Assembly (NCBI RefSeq): GCF_009296265.1
Contig: NZ_WBJS01000007.1
Span: 307,091 to 371,090 of the forward strand
DNA from: Thioclava sp. JE_KL1
GTDB lineage: Bacteria > Pseudomonadota > Alphaproteobacteria > Rhodobacterales > Rhodobacteraceae
Length of the DNA stretch: 64,000 nt
Direction of reading: 5' to 3'
The notes under the pieces were generated by a model, which saw nothing but the letters and a program-made list of their open reading frames with translations, was not told where the DNA came from and did no database searches. The position numbers were made by a program, and so were the translations under genes. This document shows positions 18,923 through 28,104 of the stretch, in pieces (position 1 is the stretch's first letter; the number at the start of each line of letters is the position of its first letter).

Positions 18923-20214
18923 TGGGGAGAGACGGAAAAACGGGGTTTCGTCCAGCTTAACGGCCAGGCCTTCCGGCACAACCCGCCCACCGTCAGCACC
19001 CGCATCAGCGACGCTATGGCAAAGGCCCATGCCGCCCCCTGCGCACCCCAGCGCGGCACCAGCAAGAAGAGCAGGCCCAAGTTTATCAGGCCGAGCACGA
19101 TTGTGGTCGAGGCGAGTGCGCTGGTGCGCCGAGTGTATAGCAGCACGTTGATGAGGTAGAGGTACAAGCCGTGGAAAGCTGTGCCAAGTGCGAGAATCGG
19201 GATCAGCCCAGCGGCGTCGGCGTAGCCGGCGCCCAGAAGTATGGGGATGAAGAACGGCCCAGACAGCGCTAGGAAGCCCGCCATTACCACCGACACGGCC
19301 CCGATCCGATAGAATGCGCCTACCACCACCCGCCCCGTATCGAGGCGCGTATCGGCCGTATCGTTCCCCCGCGATAGCCGGTCAAAGACCCAAGGCTGGA
19401 ACGACTTGTTCATGGCATCGTTTACGACGCGTAGCAGGAAGGAGATTTGCACCGCGGCGGCATAGACACCCACCTCAGCCAGACCGACGTAGGTCTTGAT
19501 AAAAAACCGGTCGGCAGAGGCTAGCAAGAACATGCCCAACGCGTGTGGCACGAGCGGCAGGCCGAAGGCCAGCGCCTCCTTCACAGCGGCCCGTACCGGC
19601 CAACGGATCAGGCCAGCGCGCGCGAGTGAGACCAGCGCGATCGCTGCCACTGCCACCCCAGATAACGTGACGCCGAGGATGCGCCCCTCGGCGGAGCGCA
19701 GGAACCACAGAACGATGATGAGTGAAAGTAATAGGTTGGCCAGAGCCATGCCGACCTGCATAATTCCGAAAGCCGCCGCTCGCCCGCGCACTTGATAATC
19801 CGCCAGCCGGAGATTCACTACGAAGCTGGCAGCGGCGAACACCAGGCCGAACGTTAGCGCGCGTGTGTCAAGCCCGGTTAGCGGAACCAGCCAACGCCCG
19901 AACGCCAGCACCACGACGAAAGACAGCGCGAAGCTTGCGGCGAGGATGGCGAGCGTGGTGCCGATTAAGTGGGCGTAGCTCGCTTCACCCGACGCGCCGT
20001 CATTGCGAGCAACAAAGTAGTGCCGCTTCACCGCGCCCACCGTATTCACGCCGACGATCGCTAGCGTCATGTTCACGAAGGCTTGGAAGATCGCTACTTG
20101 GCCGTATTCGGCCTTGTCGATAAGCCGCACCAACACCGGCAGCATTGTGAAAGGAACGGCCGCGGCAGCGAGGTTGGCCGCTAGATAAACCAAAGAGGCG
20201 CGCCTAGCTTTCAT
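18919..20214 (-). CDS. wzx: Wzx-type polysaccharide flippase (MOP superfamily)
   Basis: A 431-residue membrane protein with about 12 to 14 hydrophobic helices. It opens with 'LVYLAANLAAAAVPFTMLPVLVRLIDKAEYGQVAIFQA', read here in parts as the classic Wzx start. It should flip undecaprenyl-linked repeat units to the periplasm for Wzy. The ATG overlaps the stop of a 59-codon ORF upstream (ATGA), which supports this start. It is followed by the unassigned transferase with an ATGA overlap. Confidence 0.88.
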   Translation of the reverse strand: MKARRASLVYLAANLAAAAVPFTMLPVLVRLIDKAEYGQVAIFQAFVNMTLAIVGVNTVGAVKRHYFVARNDGASGEASYAHLIGTTLAILAASFALSFVVVLAFGRWLVPLTGLDTRALTFGLVFAAASFVVNLRLADYQVRGRAAAFGIMQVGMALANLLLSLIIVLWFLRSAEGRILGVTLSGVAVAAIALVSLARAGLIRWPVRAAVKEALAFGLPLVPHALGMFLLASADRFFIKTYVGLAEVGVYAAAVQISFLLRVVNDAMNKSFQPWVFDRLSRGNDTADTRLDTGRVVVGAFYRIGAVSVVMAGFLALSGPFFIPILLGAGYADAAGLIPILALGTAFHGLYLYLINVLLYTRRTSALASTTIVLGLINLGLLFLLVPRWGAQGAAWAFAIASLMRVLTVGGLCRKAWPLSWTKPRFSVSPQ

Positions 20215-20390
20215 CGCTCAATTAGCCCGACAGTTTGGGCCAAGCCGGGAGTGTGCTGGCATGTGCTGTTCGCCTCGCTGGCCGCTTCAGTGTGGATGCC
20301 ACTAGACATGGATAAATCATGCCTCTTCAGGCAGCGAATGAACTCAGGCATCAGCTGTAACACCCACTCGAAAAAGTATCCTGGTTCCAT
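20211..20390 (-). CDS. Short ORF (59 aa) coupled to wzx, unknown
   Basis: A 59-residue open frame fills the gap between legF and wzx. It begins with ATG at 20390, 21 bp after the legF stop, reads MEPGYFFEWVLQLMPEFIR at its N-terminus and ends with a TGA that overlaps the wzx ATG (ATGA), the same coupling used at many junctions of this operon. There is no strong ribosome site, and I recognise no family. It may be a true small protein, a coupling leader for wzx, or the decayed end of an older gene. Confidence 0.4.
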   Translation of the reverse strand: MEPGYFFEWVLQLMPEFIRCLKRHDLSMSSGIHTEAASEANSTCQHTPGLAQTVGLIER

Positions 20391-20411
20391 CTCGTAGAGA
20401 AATTAAAGGGT

Positions 20412-21128
20412 TTATGCATATGTCTTAGGGATACGCCCTCTCCAAGCCATCAGTTGGCGTTCGGCGGCAGCGAAATCGTCTCGCGTGTCGATGTCGAGCG
20501 AACGGTCCACCGGCATCACGTATCCTAGGCTGTCTTCGAACAGGAAACGCTGTTCGGCAAGAAACCGCGCCACGTCGATGAAATAGAACGCGCCGTTCAG
20601 CAATAACGCCTTAGGCAGGTCCTGCCGGCGATGTCCGTCGGGTGGTTCCGGCAGGAGCCGTTCCAGCCGCCCGCGCCTGTCGGTGCCATACATCAGCCAA
20701 GGCGATTCAACCGCCGCGCAAACCGAGACGCAGCCCCCCGCGCCGGGCGAGCCCTGCCACAGCGCGAAGCCCGCGTCCAGGTCCGCCGCCGTGCGGAACG
20801 GCGAAGTCGGTTGCAACAGCACAGCGCGGTCGTATCCCGACACCGCATTCAGGGCATGCGCCATGACTTCGACCGAGGTCGCCGTGTCCGAGGCAAGTTC
20901 TGTCGGGCGGCGAAACGGCACCTCAGCTCCGGCCTTACTCGCGGCCTCTGCGATCTCGTCATTGTCGGTCGAGACTACCACGCGGACAACGCAGGACGCC
21001 TCTAGCGCGGCGCGCACCGTCCAGGCTATCAGCGGAAGCCCGCCCAGTGGGCGCACGTTCTTACGCGGCAGCCCCTTTGATCCTCCGCGCGCTGTAATAA
21101 CCGCCAGAACACCATCAGAAGAACTCAT
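20412..21128 (-). CDS. legF: CMP-nonulosonate (CMP-legionaminic acid) synthetase
   Basis: A 238-residue acylneuraminate cytidylyltransferase. It has the signature VITARGGSKGLPRKNVRPL and 'LLQPTSPFRTAADLD', and activates a nonulosonic acid with CTP. The neighbours (LegB, LegC, LegG, LegI, LegH, PtmE) identify the sugar as most likely N,N'-diacetyllegionaminic acid rather than sialic acid. The ATG overlaps the ptmE stop by 4 bp. Confidence 0.9.
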   Translation of the reverse strand: MSSSDGVLAVITARGGSKGLPRKNVRPLGGLPLIAWTVRAALEASCVVRVVVSTDNDEIAEAASKAGAEVPFRRPTELASDTATSVEVMAHALNAVSGYDRAVLLQPTSPFRTAADLDAGFALWQGSPGAGGCVSVCAAVESPWLMYGTDRRGRLERLLPEPPDGHRRQDLPKALLLNGAFYFIDVARFLAEQRFLFEDSLGYVMPVDRSLDIDTRDDFAAAERQLMAWRGRIPKTYA

Positions 21129-22180
21129 TTTCCGAACACTGTCTCATATTCGGCACGGGCGCGATCAAGATCTTCGACCCGGCCGATGTCCATCCAGTAT
21201 TCCCGAACCGGGAAGACTGAGACCTTGTGACCCGCATCCTTCACCCGGTTGATCAAGTCGGGCATATCGAGACGCTCGTCGTCCTTGATATGCTCGAAGA
21301 CCAAAGGCGAGAGCGCGTAGATGCCCGCGTTCACCAGATGCTTGTGGACTGGCTTCTCCTCCATGGACATCAGGGTGGTGCCTTCGGTGTTCAGTACCCC
21401 GTAGGGCACCTGCATGTTGAACTCGCGCGCGCAGATGGTCACGGCTGAGCCCGTCTCGGAATGAAAGTCCATCATCGCTCCGAAGGATGTCGTCGTCAGG
21501 ATGTCGCCGTTCATCACTACGAAGGACTCGTCGGGGCTATGCGGCATCAGCGAAAGCGCGCCGCCGGTGCCCATGCGCTTGGTTTCCTCGATATATTCGA
21601 TCTGCACCCCGAGCCATTTGCCGTCGCCGAAATGTTCGCGGATCACGTGGCCGAGGTAGTTCACCGATAAGGTGAAGCGGCTGAAACCCTGGTCCTGGAA
21701 ACGCGTCACTATGCGTTCCAGCAGCGGCTTGTCGCCCACTGGGATCATCGGTTTAGGCAAGGTCTCCGTAAGCGGGCGCAACCGCATCCCTAAACCGCCC
21801 GCCATCAGCACCACGCGGGTGGAACGCGGCTCGACGCCGGTTAAGCCCTCGCGCAGCGCCAGCGCAACCAACCGCCCCTCCGGATCGACCACCGGGATGT
21901 GGCTTAACCCGCGCTCGCGCATCAGCCGCTGCGCCGAGGCGGCGGAGGCACCCTTCAACAGCGTTGTCGGATTCAGGTGCATGACCTCGGAAACTGGCGC
22001 GTCAAGCCCCACCCCCTTGAGCAGGCCCCGCCTGACGTCGCCGTCGGTTACGGTGGCGATCAGCACGCCAACCTCATTGGTCACCAGCGCGATCTGGCGA
22101 GCACCGCTGTCGATGATTTCCATGACCCGGCGCAGCGAGGCATCGGCATCCACGGTCATCTTCTTTAGGTCGGTCATCAT
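21125..22180 (-). CDS. ptmE: CBS-domain nucleotidyltransferase, PtmE-like glucosamine-1-phosphate guanylyltransferase
   Basis: A 351-residue protein with two N-terminal CBS repeats (about 1-115) fused to a nucleotidyltransferase domain whose signature is VVLMAGGLGMRLRPLTETL, followed by PKPMIPVGDKPLLE. This is the architecture of Campylobacter PtmE, which makes GDP-glucosamine to start legionaminic acid synthesis. The guanylyl specificity is inferred from architecture and context. It overlaps legF and is 7 bp from legH. Confidence 0.82.
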   Translation of the reverse strand: MMTDLKKMTVDADASLRRVMEIIDSGARQIALVTNEVGVLIATVTDGDVRRGLLKGVGLDAPVSEVMHLNPTTLLKGASAASAQRLMRERGLSHIPVVDPEGRLVALALREGLTGVEPRSTRVVLMAGGLGMRLRPLTETLPKPMIPVGDKPLLERIVTRFQDQGFSRFTLSVNYLGHVIREHFGDGKWLGVQIEYIEETKRMGTGGALSLMPHSPDESFVVMNGDILTTTSFGAMMDFHSETGSAVTICAREFNMQVPYGVLNTEGTTLMSMEEKPVHKHLVNAGIYALSPLVFEHIKDDERLDMPDLINRVKDAGHKVSVFPVREYWMDIGRVEDLDRARAEYETVFGK

Positions 22181-22187
22181 CTCGAAA

Positions 22188-22847
22188 TCACCTTCTTTGC
22201 AATGGCCGCGCGGGGCTGCCCACGACCGTCACCCCCGGTGCCACGTCCTTCGTGACAACGGCGCCGGCCCCGACGATGGCATTGTGGCCGATGCGAATGC
22301 CCTGAATGACCACGGCGCCAGTGCCGACATGCACACCACTGTCGATTCGCACATCACCGGACAGGGTCACCCCAGGGGCGATATGCGCATGGGCACCGAT
22401 GGCGCAGTCGTGATCGACAATGCAGCCGGTGTTTAGCAGCGCATTTTCACCAACGGTGACCCCTACTTGAAGGATCGCCCCTGCTAGCACCTGCGCGCCT
22501 TCGGCCAGCGTCGCATCCCCTGTCAGGATCGCCGAGGGATGCACCAGAGGAGGCAGGCGGAACCCATGCGCCCGAGCTGCATCGAAGACCCTGCGCCGGA
22601 GGGCCGTTGATCCGACCGAACCAACCCCGTTGACCAGCGCCACGCGCGTGATGTCAAGCCCGTCGAGCGCCAAGTCATCGCCCAGCCAAGGGCAGTCCTC
22701 CGGCCAGCTCGCAGGGGTGGGCGCCCCGGGGGCGATGCACCCCACCGCCCGTTGGCCCCGCGCCGCCAGTAGCTCGAGTAGCGAGCGGGCATGGCCGCCG
22801 GCGCCGAGCACTACGAGCGAGGCGCCCTCTGCGACGGCTCCGGTCAA
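22188..22847 (-). CDS. legH: NeuD-family N-acetyltransferase (LegH)
   Basis: A ~219-residue acetyltransferase of the NeuD/PglD/LegH family. The N-terminal Rossmann-like part has SLVVLGAGGHARSLLELL; the C-terminal beta-helix has hexapeptide repeats with 'NTGCIVDHDCAIG' (catalytic His in the VDHD stretch) and ends 'VVGSPARPLQRR'. In the legionaminic route LegH acetylates the 4-amino group made by LegC. The best start is a TTG at 22847 whose last two bases lie in the legI stop (TTGA); another in-frame TTG lies 54 bp upstream. Confidence 0.82.
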   Translation of the reverse strand: MTGAVAEGASLVVLGAGGHARSLLELLAARGQRAVGCIAPGAPTPASWPEDCPWLGDDLALDGLDITRVALVNGVGSVGSTALRRRVFDAARAHGFRLPPLVHPSAILTGDATLAEGAQVLAGAILQVGVTVGENALLNTGCIVDHDCAIGAHAHIAPGVTLSGDVRIDSGVHVGTGAVVIQGIRIGHNAIVGAGAVVTKDVAPGVTVVGSPARPLQRR

Positions 22848-23920
22848 AGCGTCTCGCCTTCGGCCAGTGCGCGGGTTGTCTGTTGGCCCACCGTGTCCCA
22901 AAGCGCCATCGGTGAAATCCCGCTACCAGGGCGCTTCACCGCAATGTCGTTCAGTGTCAGCACATGCCCCTCTGGCAGGTCGCGCGCCGCCAGCAGGCTC
23001 TTGCGGGCCACGGCGCGGTTAGCCACCTCGGCGGCACCCGGCTGCTTGATCCCGGTTCCCAGCGCCTTTTCCACCGCCCGCACGCCGCGAATGAGCGAGG
23101 TCAGTTCTCCCGGTTCCAGCGAGGCGGCATGATCCGGCCCGGGCAGGGTGCGGTCCAGGGTGAAATGCTTCTCCAGCACGCTGGCCCCCAGCGCCGCGGC
23201 GGCCAGGCTGACCGCCTCGCCCACGGTGTGATCGGAATAGCCGACCTGCACGCCGAAGGCGCGGCGCAGGGTCTCCATCGCGCGCAGGTTGGTGTCCTCG
23301 ACCGCCGCCGGGTATTCCGTGGTGCAATGCAGCAGCGTCACGCGCTCGGCCAGCACCGGCCAGACGGCGGGGTCCAGCAGGACCCGGGCGAAATCGGCGC
23401 GGCCCTTGGGCGCGCCCTCGCGGCACATGGCAAAGGCCAGCACGCCAAGCGCCTCCTCGACCTCGGCCAGGCTGCCCATGCCGGTCGAGAGGATGATTTT
23501 CACCCCGGACCGCCCGGCGGCCAGCAGGAGCGGCGCATTGGTCAGCTCGCCCGAGCCGAGCTTGATCTCCGGCAGGGCAAAGGTCTCCGTCAGCAGCGCC
23601 AGGCTGTCGAGGTCGAAGGGCGTCGACAGGAAGCGCACGCCCTTTTCGGCGCAGCGAGCCATGATCGTGTGATGACCCTCCAGCGACAGTTCCAGCCGCT
23701 GCAGCATGGCCAGCTGGCTTTCGGCGCCGTCGGTGGTGCGGGTCTGGTAGCTGGCCTTCTTCGCGCTGGCTGAGGCCAGTTTCGTGGCCTTGAAGGTCTG
23801 GAACTTGACGTAATCGGCCCCGGCCTCGGCCGCCTTGTCCACCAGCGCCAGCGCCATGTCCATGTCGCCGTTATGGTTCACACCCGCCTCGGCGATGATA
23901 AGCGTTCTGGGATCAGCCAT
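22844..23920 (-). CDS. legI: N,N'-diacetyllegionaminic acid synthase (NeuB family)
   Basis: A 358-residue NeuB-family enzyme condensing a 6-deoxy diacetamido sugar with phosphoenolpyruvate. The TIM-barrel part shows IIAEAGVNHNGDMDMALAL, YVKFQTFK and 'LSTPFDLDSLALL'; 'CTTEYPA' and 'YSDHT' follow, and the C-terminus is an SAF (antifreeze-like) domain ('LLAARDLPEGHVLTLNDI'). Length and domain order match the family. It overlaps legG by 8 bp. Confidence 0.92.
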   Translation of the reverse strand: MADPRTLIIAEAGVNHNGDMDMALALVDKAAEAGADYVKFQTFKATKLASASAKKASYQTRTTDGAESQLAMLQRLELSLEGHHTIMARCAEKGVRFLSTPFDLDSLALLTETFALPEIKLGSGELTNAPLLLAAGRSGVKIILSTGMGSLAEVEEALGVLAFAMCREGAPKGRADFARVLLDPAVWPVLAERVTLLHCTTEYPAAVEDTNLRAMETLRRAFGVQVGYSDHTVGEAVSLAAAALGASVLEKHFTLDRTLPGPDHAASLEPGELTSLIRGVRAVEKALGTGIKQPGAAEVANRAVARKSLLAARDLPEGHVLTLNDIAVKRPGSGISPMALWDTVGQQTTRALAEGETL

Positions 23921-25058
23921 GGGCCACGTCCTCGAAGGATTTGCGGATGAGCGCCGCCGGATCGGTCACGGCGGCAAGGTGTGCCACGATGCGCGGCGCG
24001 GCCTGGCCGTCGCCGTAGGGGTTCACCGTCCCGGACCAGTCACCGGCCAGCGCGGTGTCGATGGCGGCGTGGATGGCCTCGGCCTCGGGCGCGCAGTCGA
24101 TCACCGATACCGCGCGCACCCGCCGCGCCTGCCGGTCACCGATATTGACGGTGGGGATGGCGAAACTGGGCGCCTCGTAAAGCCCGCTCGACGAGTTGCC
24201 CAGCACCAGGTCGCAATGCGCCAGCGCCGAGAAATAGCGCGCCGAGCCCAGCGAGGCATGGAAGACGGCATTGTCACGCCCTGCCACCCAGGCACGGATG
24301 ATCTCGTCCAGTTCCGCCGCACCCGGATCGGCGTTCGAGCCGGTAAAGATCAGCCCGGCCTGCGGATAGGCCTCGAGCGTGTCGAGCATGGCCCGCGCCA
24401 TGGCGGCATTGTCGGCGGACAGGGTCGCCGGGTGCAGCGTGATGACGAAATTGCGCGCCTGCGGCTCCAGTCCCACGCTGTCGAAGAAGGCCGCGCGATC
24501 CATACGCGGCACCGCCAGAACCAAATCGATCCCCGGGCTGCCGGTGACAAAGACTCGCGCCGGGGTCTCGCCCATCTGGCGGACGCGGGTCGCGGCCTCT
24601 TCGGTGGTGGTGAAATGCAGCGCCGACATCTTGGTCATGGCGTGGCGGATGGAATCGTCGAAGGCGCCCTCGGTCACGTCGCCGCCCGCGATATGCGCCA
24701 CGGGGACCTTGGACAGCAGTGCCGCCGTCACCGCGCTGAGAATCTCGTAGCGGTCGCCCAGCACCAGCATCATGTCGGGTCGGCTGTCGGCCAATACGGC
24801 GCCGACGCCGGCCACCGCTCGCCCTGCGGCGGCACAGAGCGCGGCGTCACCATCCCCCTCGGCCAGCCCCATGTCGACACAGTGGCGGACGGTGAACCCG
24901 GCCGCCTCGATCGCCGCGACCGAGGTGCTGCCCGCCATCAGGTGCTGCCCGGTGACGAGGATCTCCAGAGTAAACCGCGCATCGTCGCGCAGGAGCGCCA
25001 GCACGGGCTGGAGCAGCCCCCAGTCGGCGCGGGTGCCGGAAACGGCGAGCACCTTCAT
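23913..25058 (-). CDS. legG: Hydrolysing NDP-sugar 2-epimerase (LegG/NeuC family)
   Basis: A 381-residue NeuC-type epimerase. It opens with VLAVSGTRADWGLLQPVL and contains 'LVLGDRYEILSA', 'HIAGGDVTEGAFDDSIRHAMTK' (read in parts) and 'GNSSSGLYEAPSF', all typical of hydrolysing UDP/GDP-GlcNAc 2-epimerases. In this pathway it releases 2,4-diacetamido-2,4,6-trideoxymannose for LegI. It overlaps legC by ATGA and legI by 8 bp. Confidence 0.92.
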   Translation of the reverse strand: MKVLAVSGTRADWGLLQPVLALLRDDARFTLEILVTGQHLMAGSTSVAAIEAAGFTVRHCVDMGLAEGDGDAALCAAAGRAVAGVGAVLADSRPDMMLVLGDRYEILSAVTAALLSKVPVAHIAGGDVTEGAFDDSIRHAMTKMSALHFTTTEEAATRVRQMGETPARVFVTGSPGIDLVLAVPRMDRAAFFDSVGLEPQARNFVITLHPATLSADNAAMARAMLDTLEAYPQAGLIFTGSNADPGAAELDEIIRAWVAGRDNAVFHASLGSARYFSALAHCDLVLGNSSSGLYEAPSFAIPTVNIGDRQARRVRAVSVIDCAPEAEAIHAAIDTALAGDWSGTVNPYGDGQAAPRIVAHLAAVTDPAALIRKSFEDVAHG

Positions 25059-26236
25059 GCCGCCGCGCCCTCCCGCGCACCCAGATAGGCGGACGACGGG
25101 ATGTTGAGAACGCGCGCCTCCAGGTCCTCAGCCTGCGTGAGGTCGGCGCGCGGTGCGCTTTGATACATTGGCAGGCGGTGCATCAGGGTCCAGATTGGGC
25201 GGGACATGATCCCTGCATCGTTGAGCTCCTGCAACAGGTGGTCTCGGTCTTTCGCGTGCGCCGGGTCCAGCACCAGCGTAACCAGCCAGTTGTTCGAAAC
25301 CGACCCTTCGGGCGCGTGGAACAATTGCACCTCGTTCAACCCACGGAGGGCGTCGGCATAGGCGTCGAAGAGGCGCTGTTTTTGCGCGAGCCGCGTGTCT
25401 AGTTGTTCCAGCTGCGCCACACCCAGCGCCGCGTTCAGGTTCGGCATCCGGTAGTTGTAGCCAACCTCGTCATGCAAGAACGCCCATTTGTGCGGCAGCT
25501 TCGCCGTCGTTGTAAGGTGCTTGGCCCGCTTAGCCAGCGCCTCGTTATTCGTAACAATGGCCCCGCCGCCGCCGGTGGTGACGATCTTGTTGCCGTTGAA
25601 GCTAACCGCCGCCGCGGTGCCGAGACTGCCGCACAGCTGCCCCTTGTAAGTGCTGCCGAGGCTTTCTGCGGCGTCCTCAACCACCTCCATGGGCCAGTCG
25701 ATTAACACCGCGTTCAACCTGTCCATGTCGACGGGACAGCCAAAGACGTGCATCGGCAACACGGCGGCGATGCGGCGGCCGGTCTGGCGATTAACGGTCT
25801 GGCCGTCGCGCACCTCGGCCACCCCCTCCAGATGCGCGCGCAGGCGTTCCGGGCAGATGCCCAGCGTATCATAGGCACTGTCGACGAAATGCGGCACCGC
25901 GCCCAGGTGGGTGGTGGCGTTTGCCGTGGCGACGAAGGTGAGCGCAGGCATCAGGACCTCGTCCCCCGCATTCACCCCCGCCACGATCAGCGCGACCTGC
26001 AGTGCGGCGGTGCCGTTCGCCACCACGACGCCGTAAGCGCAGCCCGATAGCCGTGCCACCTCGGCCTCGAATTCATCCACGTAGGAGCCCACCGAAGACA
26101 CCCAGCCGGTGTCGATGCAGTCGATCAGCAACTCCCGCTCTCGACCGTGGAACTCTGGCACGTGCAACGGCACGAAGTCCTTCTCCGTGCCGATCACGCC
26201 TCGGATCCGCTGCTTGAGATCTTCTGCGAAATCCAT
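25055..26236 (-). CDS. legC: PLP-dependent sugar aminotransferase (LegC, DegT/DnrJ/EryC1 family)
   Basis: A ~393-residue aminotransferase that places the 4-amino group on the 4-keto sugar from LegB. Family features are 'VVVANGTAALQVALIVAGV', 'VVEDAAESLGS' and 'AVSFNGNKIVTTGGGG', the last with the PLP-binding Lys. The open frame extends far upstream into legB. ATG 26236 has GGAG five to six bp before it, so it is preferred to ATG 26248 (no ribosome site). Confidence 0.9.
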   Translation of the reverse strand: MDFAEDLKQRIRGVIGTEKDFVPLHVPEFHGRERELLIDCIDTGWVSSVGSYVDEFEAEVARLSGCAYGVVVANGTAALQVALIVAGVNAGDEVLMPALTFVATANATTHLGAVPHFVDSAYDTLGICPERLRAHLEGVAEVRDGQTVNRQTGRRIAAVLPMHVFGCPVDMDRLNAVLIDWPMEVVEDAAESLGSTYKGQLCGSLGTAAAVSFNGNKIVTTGGGGAIVTNNEALAKRAKHLTTTAKLPHKWAFLHDEVGYNYRMPNLNAALGVAQLEQLDTRLAQKQRLFDAYADALRGLNEVQLFHAPEGSVSNNWLVTLVLDPAHAKDRDHLLQELNDAGIMSRPIWTLMHRLPMYQSAPRADLTQAEDLEARVLNIPSSAYLGAREGAAA

Positions 26237-26273
26237 GTAACGCTCCATTGTGGGGCACCCGCCTAGGCGGTCT

Positions 26274-27287
26274 TCAAACGTTATATTGACCGGTTTTGTA
26301 GGCGGCCAAGTTGACCGGCTTCTGGAACCACTCGGCAGTCTTGGCGATGCCTTTGGCGAACCCGTCGCGCCCGCCGTGCTCCGGCGCCCAGTCGAATAGG
26401 CGGCGCGCCTTGTCGACCCCGGCGTATAGACGTTCCACCTCGCTGTCTGCGGGGCGCATCCGTTCCTGATCGGACACGATCTCGATCTCAACGCCCATGA
26501 CCTCGGCGATCAGCGCCACGGTGTCCTTGATGGAAATTTCGAAGTCCGACCCGATGTTTGTGGCCTCGCCGACGCATGCGTCACATTCCATCGCCTTGAT
26601 GAAGCCCTGCGCGGTGTCATGAACGAAAGTGAAGTCGCGCGTCGGGCTCAGCGCGCCAAGCTTGATGCGGCGCTCGCCCGCGGCAATCTGGCTGATGATC
26701 GTCGGGATCACTGCGCGAGCGGACTGGCGCGGGCCGTAGGTGTTGAACGGGCGCAGCACCGCCACCGGCGTGCCAAAGCTTTTTTGGAAAGATAGCGCCA
26801 ACTGGTCGGCAGCTACCTTGGTGGCGGCATAGGGCGACTGCGCGTTGACCGGGTGCTCCTCGGTGATCGGCACGAATTGCGCCGTGCCGTAGGTCTCCGA
26901 GGTCGAGGTCGAGATCACTCGCTGCGTCTCCAGTCGTCGCGCCGCTTGCAGCACGTTCAGCGTGCCGGTGACGTTAGTCGCGACGTAGCTGTCCGGCGAA
27001 TGGTAGCTGAAGGGGATCGCGATCAGCGCCGCGAGGTGCAGCACCGCGTCGCAGCCTTCCATGGCGTTGGCCACGCCATGCGGGTCGCGGATGTCGCCCG
27101 CGACGACCTCGAAGTTGCCCTTCACGTCCTCGGCGGGGCGGTCTAGCCAGCCCCACGAATTCAACGAGTTGTACATCACGAAGGCGCGGGTGTCGTAGCC
27201 CGCGCGCACCAGCGCCTCGGTTAAATGGGAGCCTATGAAACCGTCAGCGCCGGTCACAAGCACTTTTCCAAATGACTTGGACATCAA
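26274..27287 (-). CDS. legB: NDP-GlcNAc 4,6-dehydratase (LegB)
   Basis: A 337-residue extended SDR. The cofactor site is KVLVTGADGFIGSHLTEAL, the active site has STSETYG and YAATKVAADQ, and 'RPFNTYGPRQSARAVIPT' is characteristic of LegB-like dehydratases. It makes the 4-keto-6-deoxy intermediate for LegC and is the first intact gene of the leg block. The start may be either of two consecutive ATGs. The broken MarR copy and a duplicated leader lie directly upstream. Confidence 0.9.
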   Translation of the reverse strand: MMSKSFGKVLVTGADGFIGSHLTEALVRAGYDTRAFVMYNSLNSWGWLDRPAEDVKGNFEVVAGDIRDPHGVANAMEGCDAVLHLAALIAIPFSYHSPDSYVATNVTGTLNVLQAARRLETQRVISTSTSETYGTAQFVPITEEHPVNAQSPYAATKVAADQLALSFQKSFGTPVAVLRPFNTYGPRQSARAVIPTIISQIAAGERRIKLGALSPTRDFTFVHDTAQGFIKAMECDACVGEATNIGSDFEISIKDTVALIAEVMGVEIEIVSDQERMRPADSEVERLYAGVDKARRLFDWAPEHGGRDGFAKGIAKTAEWFQKPVNLAAYKTGQYNV

Positions 27288-27458
27288 AATTTCACTCTCT
27301 AGCTAGGTAGATTCGGTGCGTGTTTTCAGTTGTGCCTTAAGCAAGCGATACTGTTTGCTGCTGGAAGTTGTCCGTAGGCGAACTCGCCTTTTACGGAAAG
27401 CGCAATAAATGACCGCGCAAATTCGAGATTCTATGGACATGCGCTCTGTTGAAGCTTT

Positions 27459-27799
27459 TCACTTTTTTTTGCCCTCGGACCTGAGCGCCTCAATCTCCGC
27501 CTTCAGTGCCTCAAACTCCGCCATCTTCCTTGCCAGAAACCGCTGCGTAATCGCCGCCTTCTCCGCGACACCTTTCGGCGTCAGCAGGTAGGCGTAACAC
27601 CGCTTATCTTCAGCGGCCTTGACGTTTCCCAGCTTCACGAAGCCTTTTCCCACCAGTGCTTTCAGCAACTATTCGCGCTGCCGGTGCTGATCCCCACCTC
27701 GCGAGCGAGGTCGCGCTGCGATATCTCGGGGTTTTCCTCGAGCAGGCGCAAGATGCGAAAGCGGATATCTTCCTGGATTTTGCTGCGCTGGCCTGCCAT
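27459..27799 (-). pseudogene. Frameshifted copy of EPS-associated MarR-family regulator
   Basis: Nearly the same sequence as the intact regulator exactly 2,000 bp away at 29455-29799, including the aligned ATG (27797-27799). A single-base deletion around 27667-27676 breaks the frame; only the C-terminal ~69 codons remain as one open frame ('GFVKLGNVKAAEDKRCYAYLL', then the coiled tail ending SEGKKK). The HTH part is therefore detached. Its leader is also duplicated. Confidence 0.8.
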
Positions 27800-27985
27800 C
27801 AGGAGTTGTCATCCTGACAGGCTACCGCACCAGCGCTGACTCGGGTCAGCCTGCGGGGAGGGGTGTTCAGAGCTTTGGGTCGAAAATCCGACATCGTTCA
27901 AAGTTGAGCGGTAGCAGATCGCTGCACCCGCTAAAAGGCTGTTTATGCAAATCCAGTCATTCGACAAGGGAGGTCACGGGCGTGT
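27470..27985. repeat. Direct repeat copy 1 (MarR regulator plus leader)
   Basis: About 515 bp closely matching 29465-29990, same orientation, offset 2,000 bp (2,001 beyond a one-base indel). It covers the broken regulator and ~180 bp of its upstream leader, including the GCTGAC/GTCAGC palindrome. Divergence is scattered, so the duplication is not brand new. It sits where the promoter of the leg operon would be expected. Confidence 0.8.
27835..27850. promoter_or_regulatory. Candidate operator palindrome (copy 1)
   Basis: GCTGAC - TCGG - GTCAGC, a perfect 6-bp inverted repeat 36 bp upstream of the broken regulator's ATG, conserved in both repeat copies. It is a plausible binding site for the EPS MarR regulator, upstream of legB. 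Confidence 0.45.
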
Positions 27986-28104
27986 GATCGCAAGCTGCTT
28001 GGAAGCAGCGGAGATCGGCCGGTGAGATATGGGGCGCCCGCGTCCTAATATGATGATATTTATCTTTTGGTTCTTCGCGTTGCGCCGTTTCGTGCTGTTG
28101 CATT

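Noticed and set aside
23835..25088. 417-codon + strand frame opposite legG
   Set aside because: Antisense to legG, which has full NeuC-type motifs.
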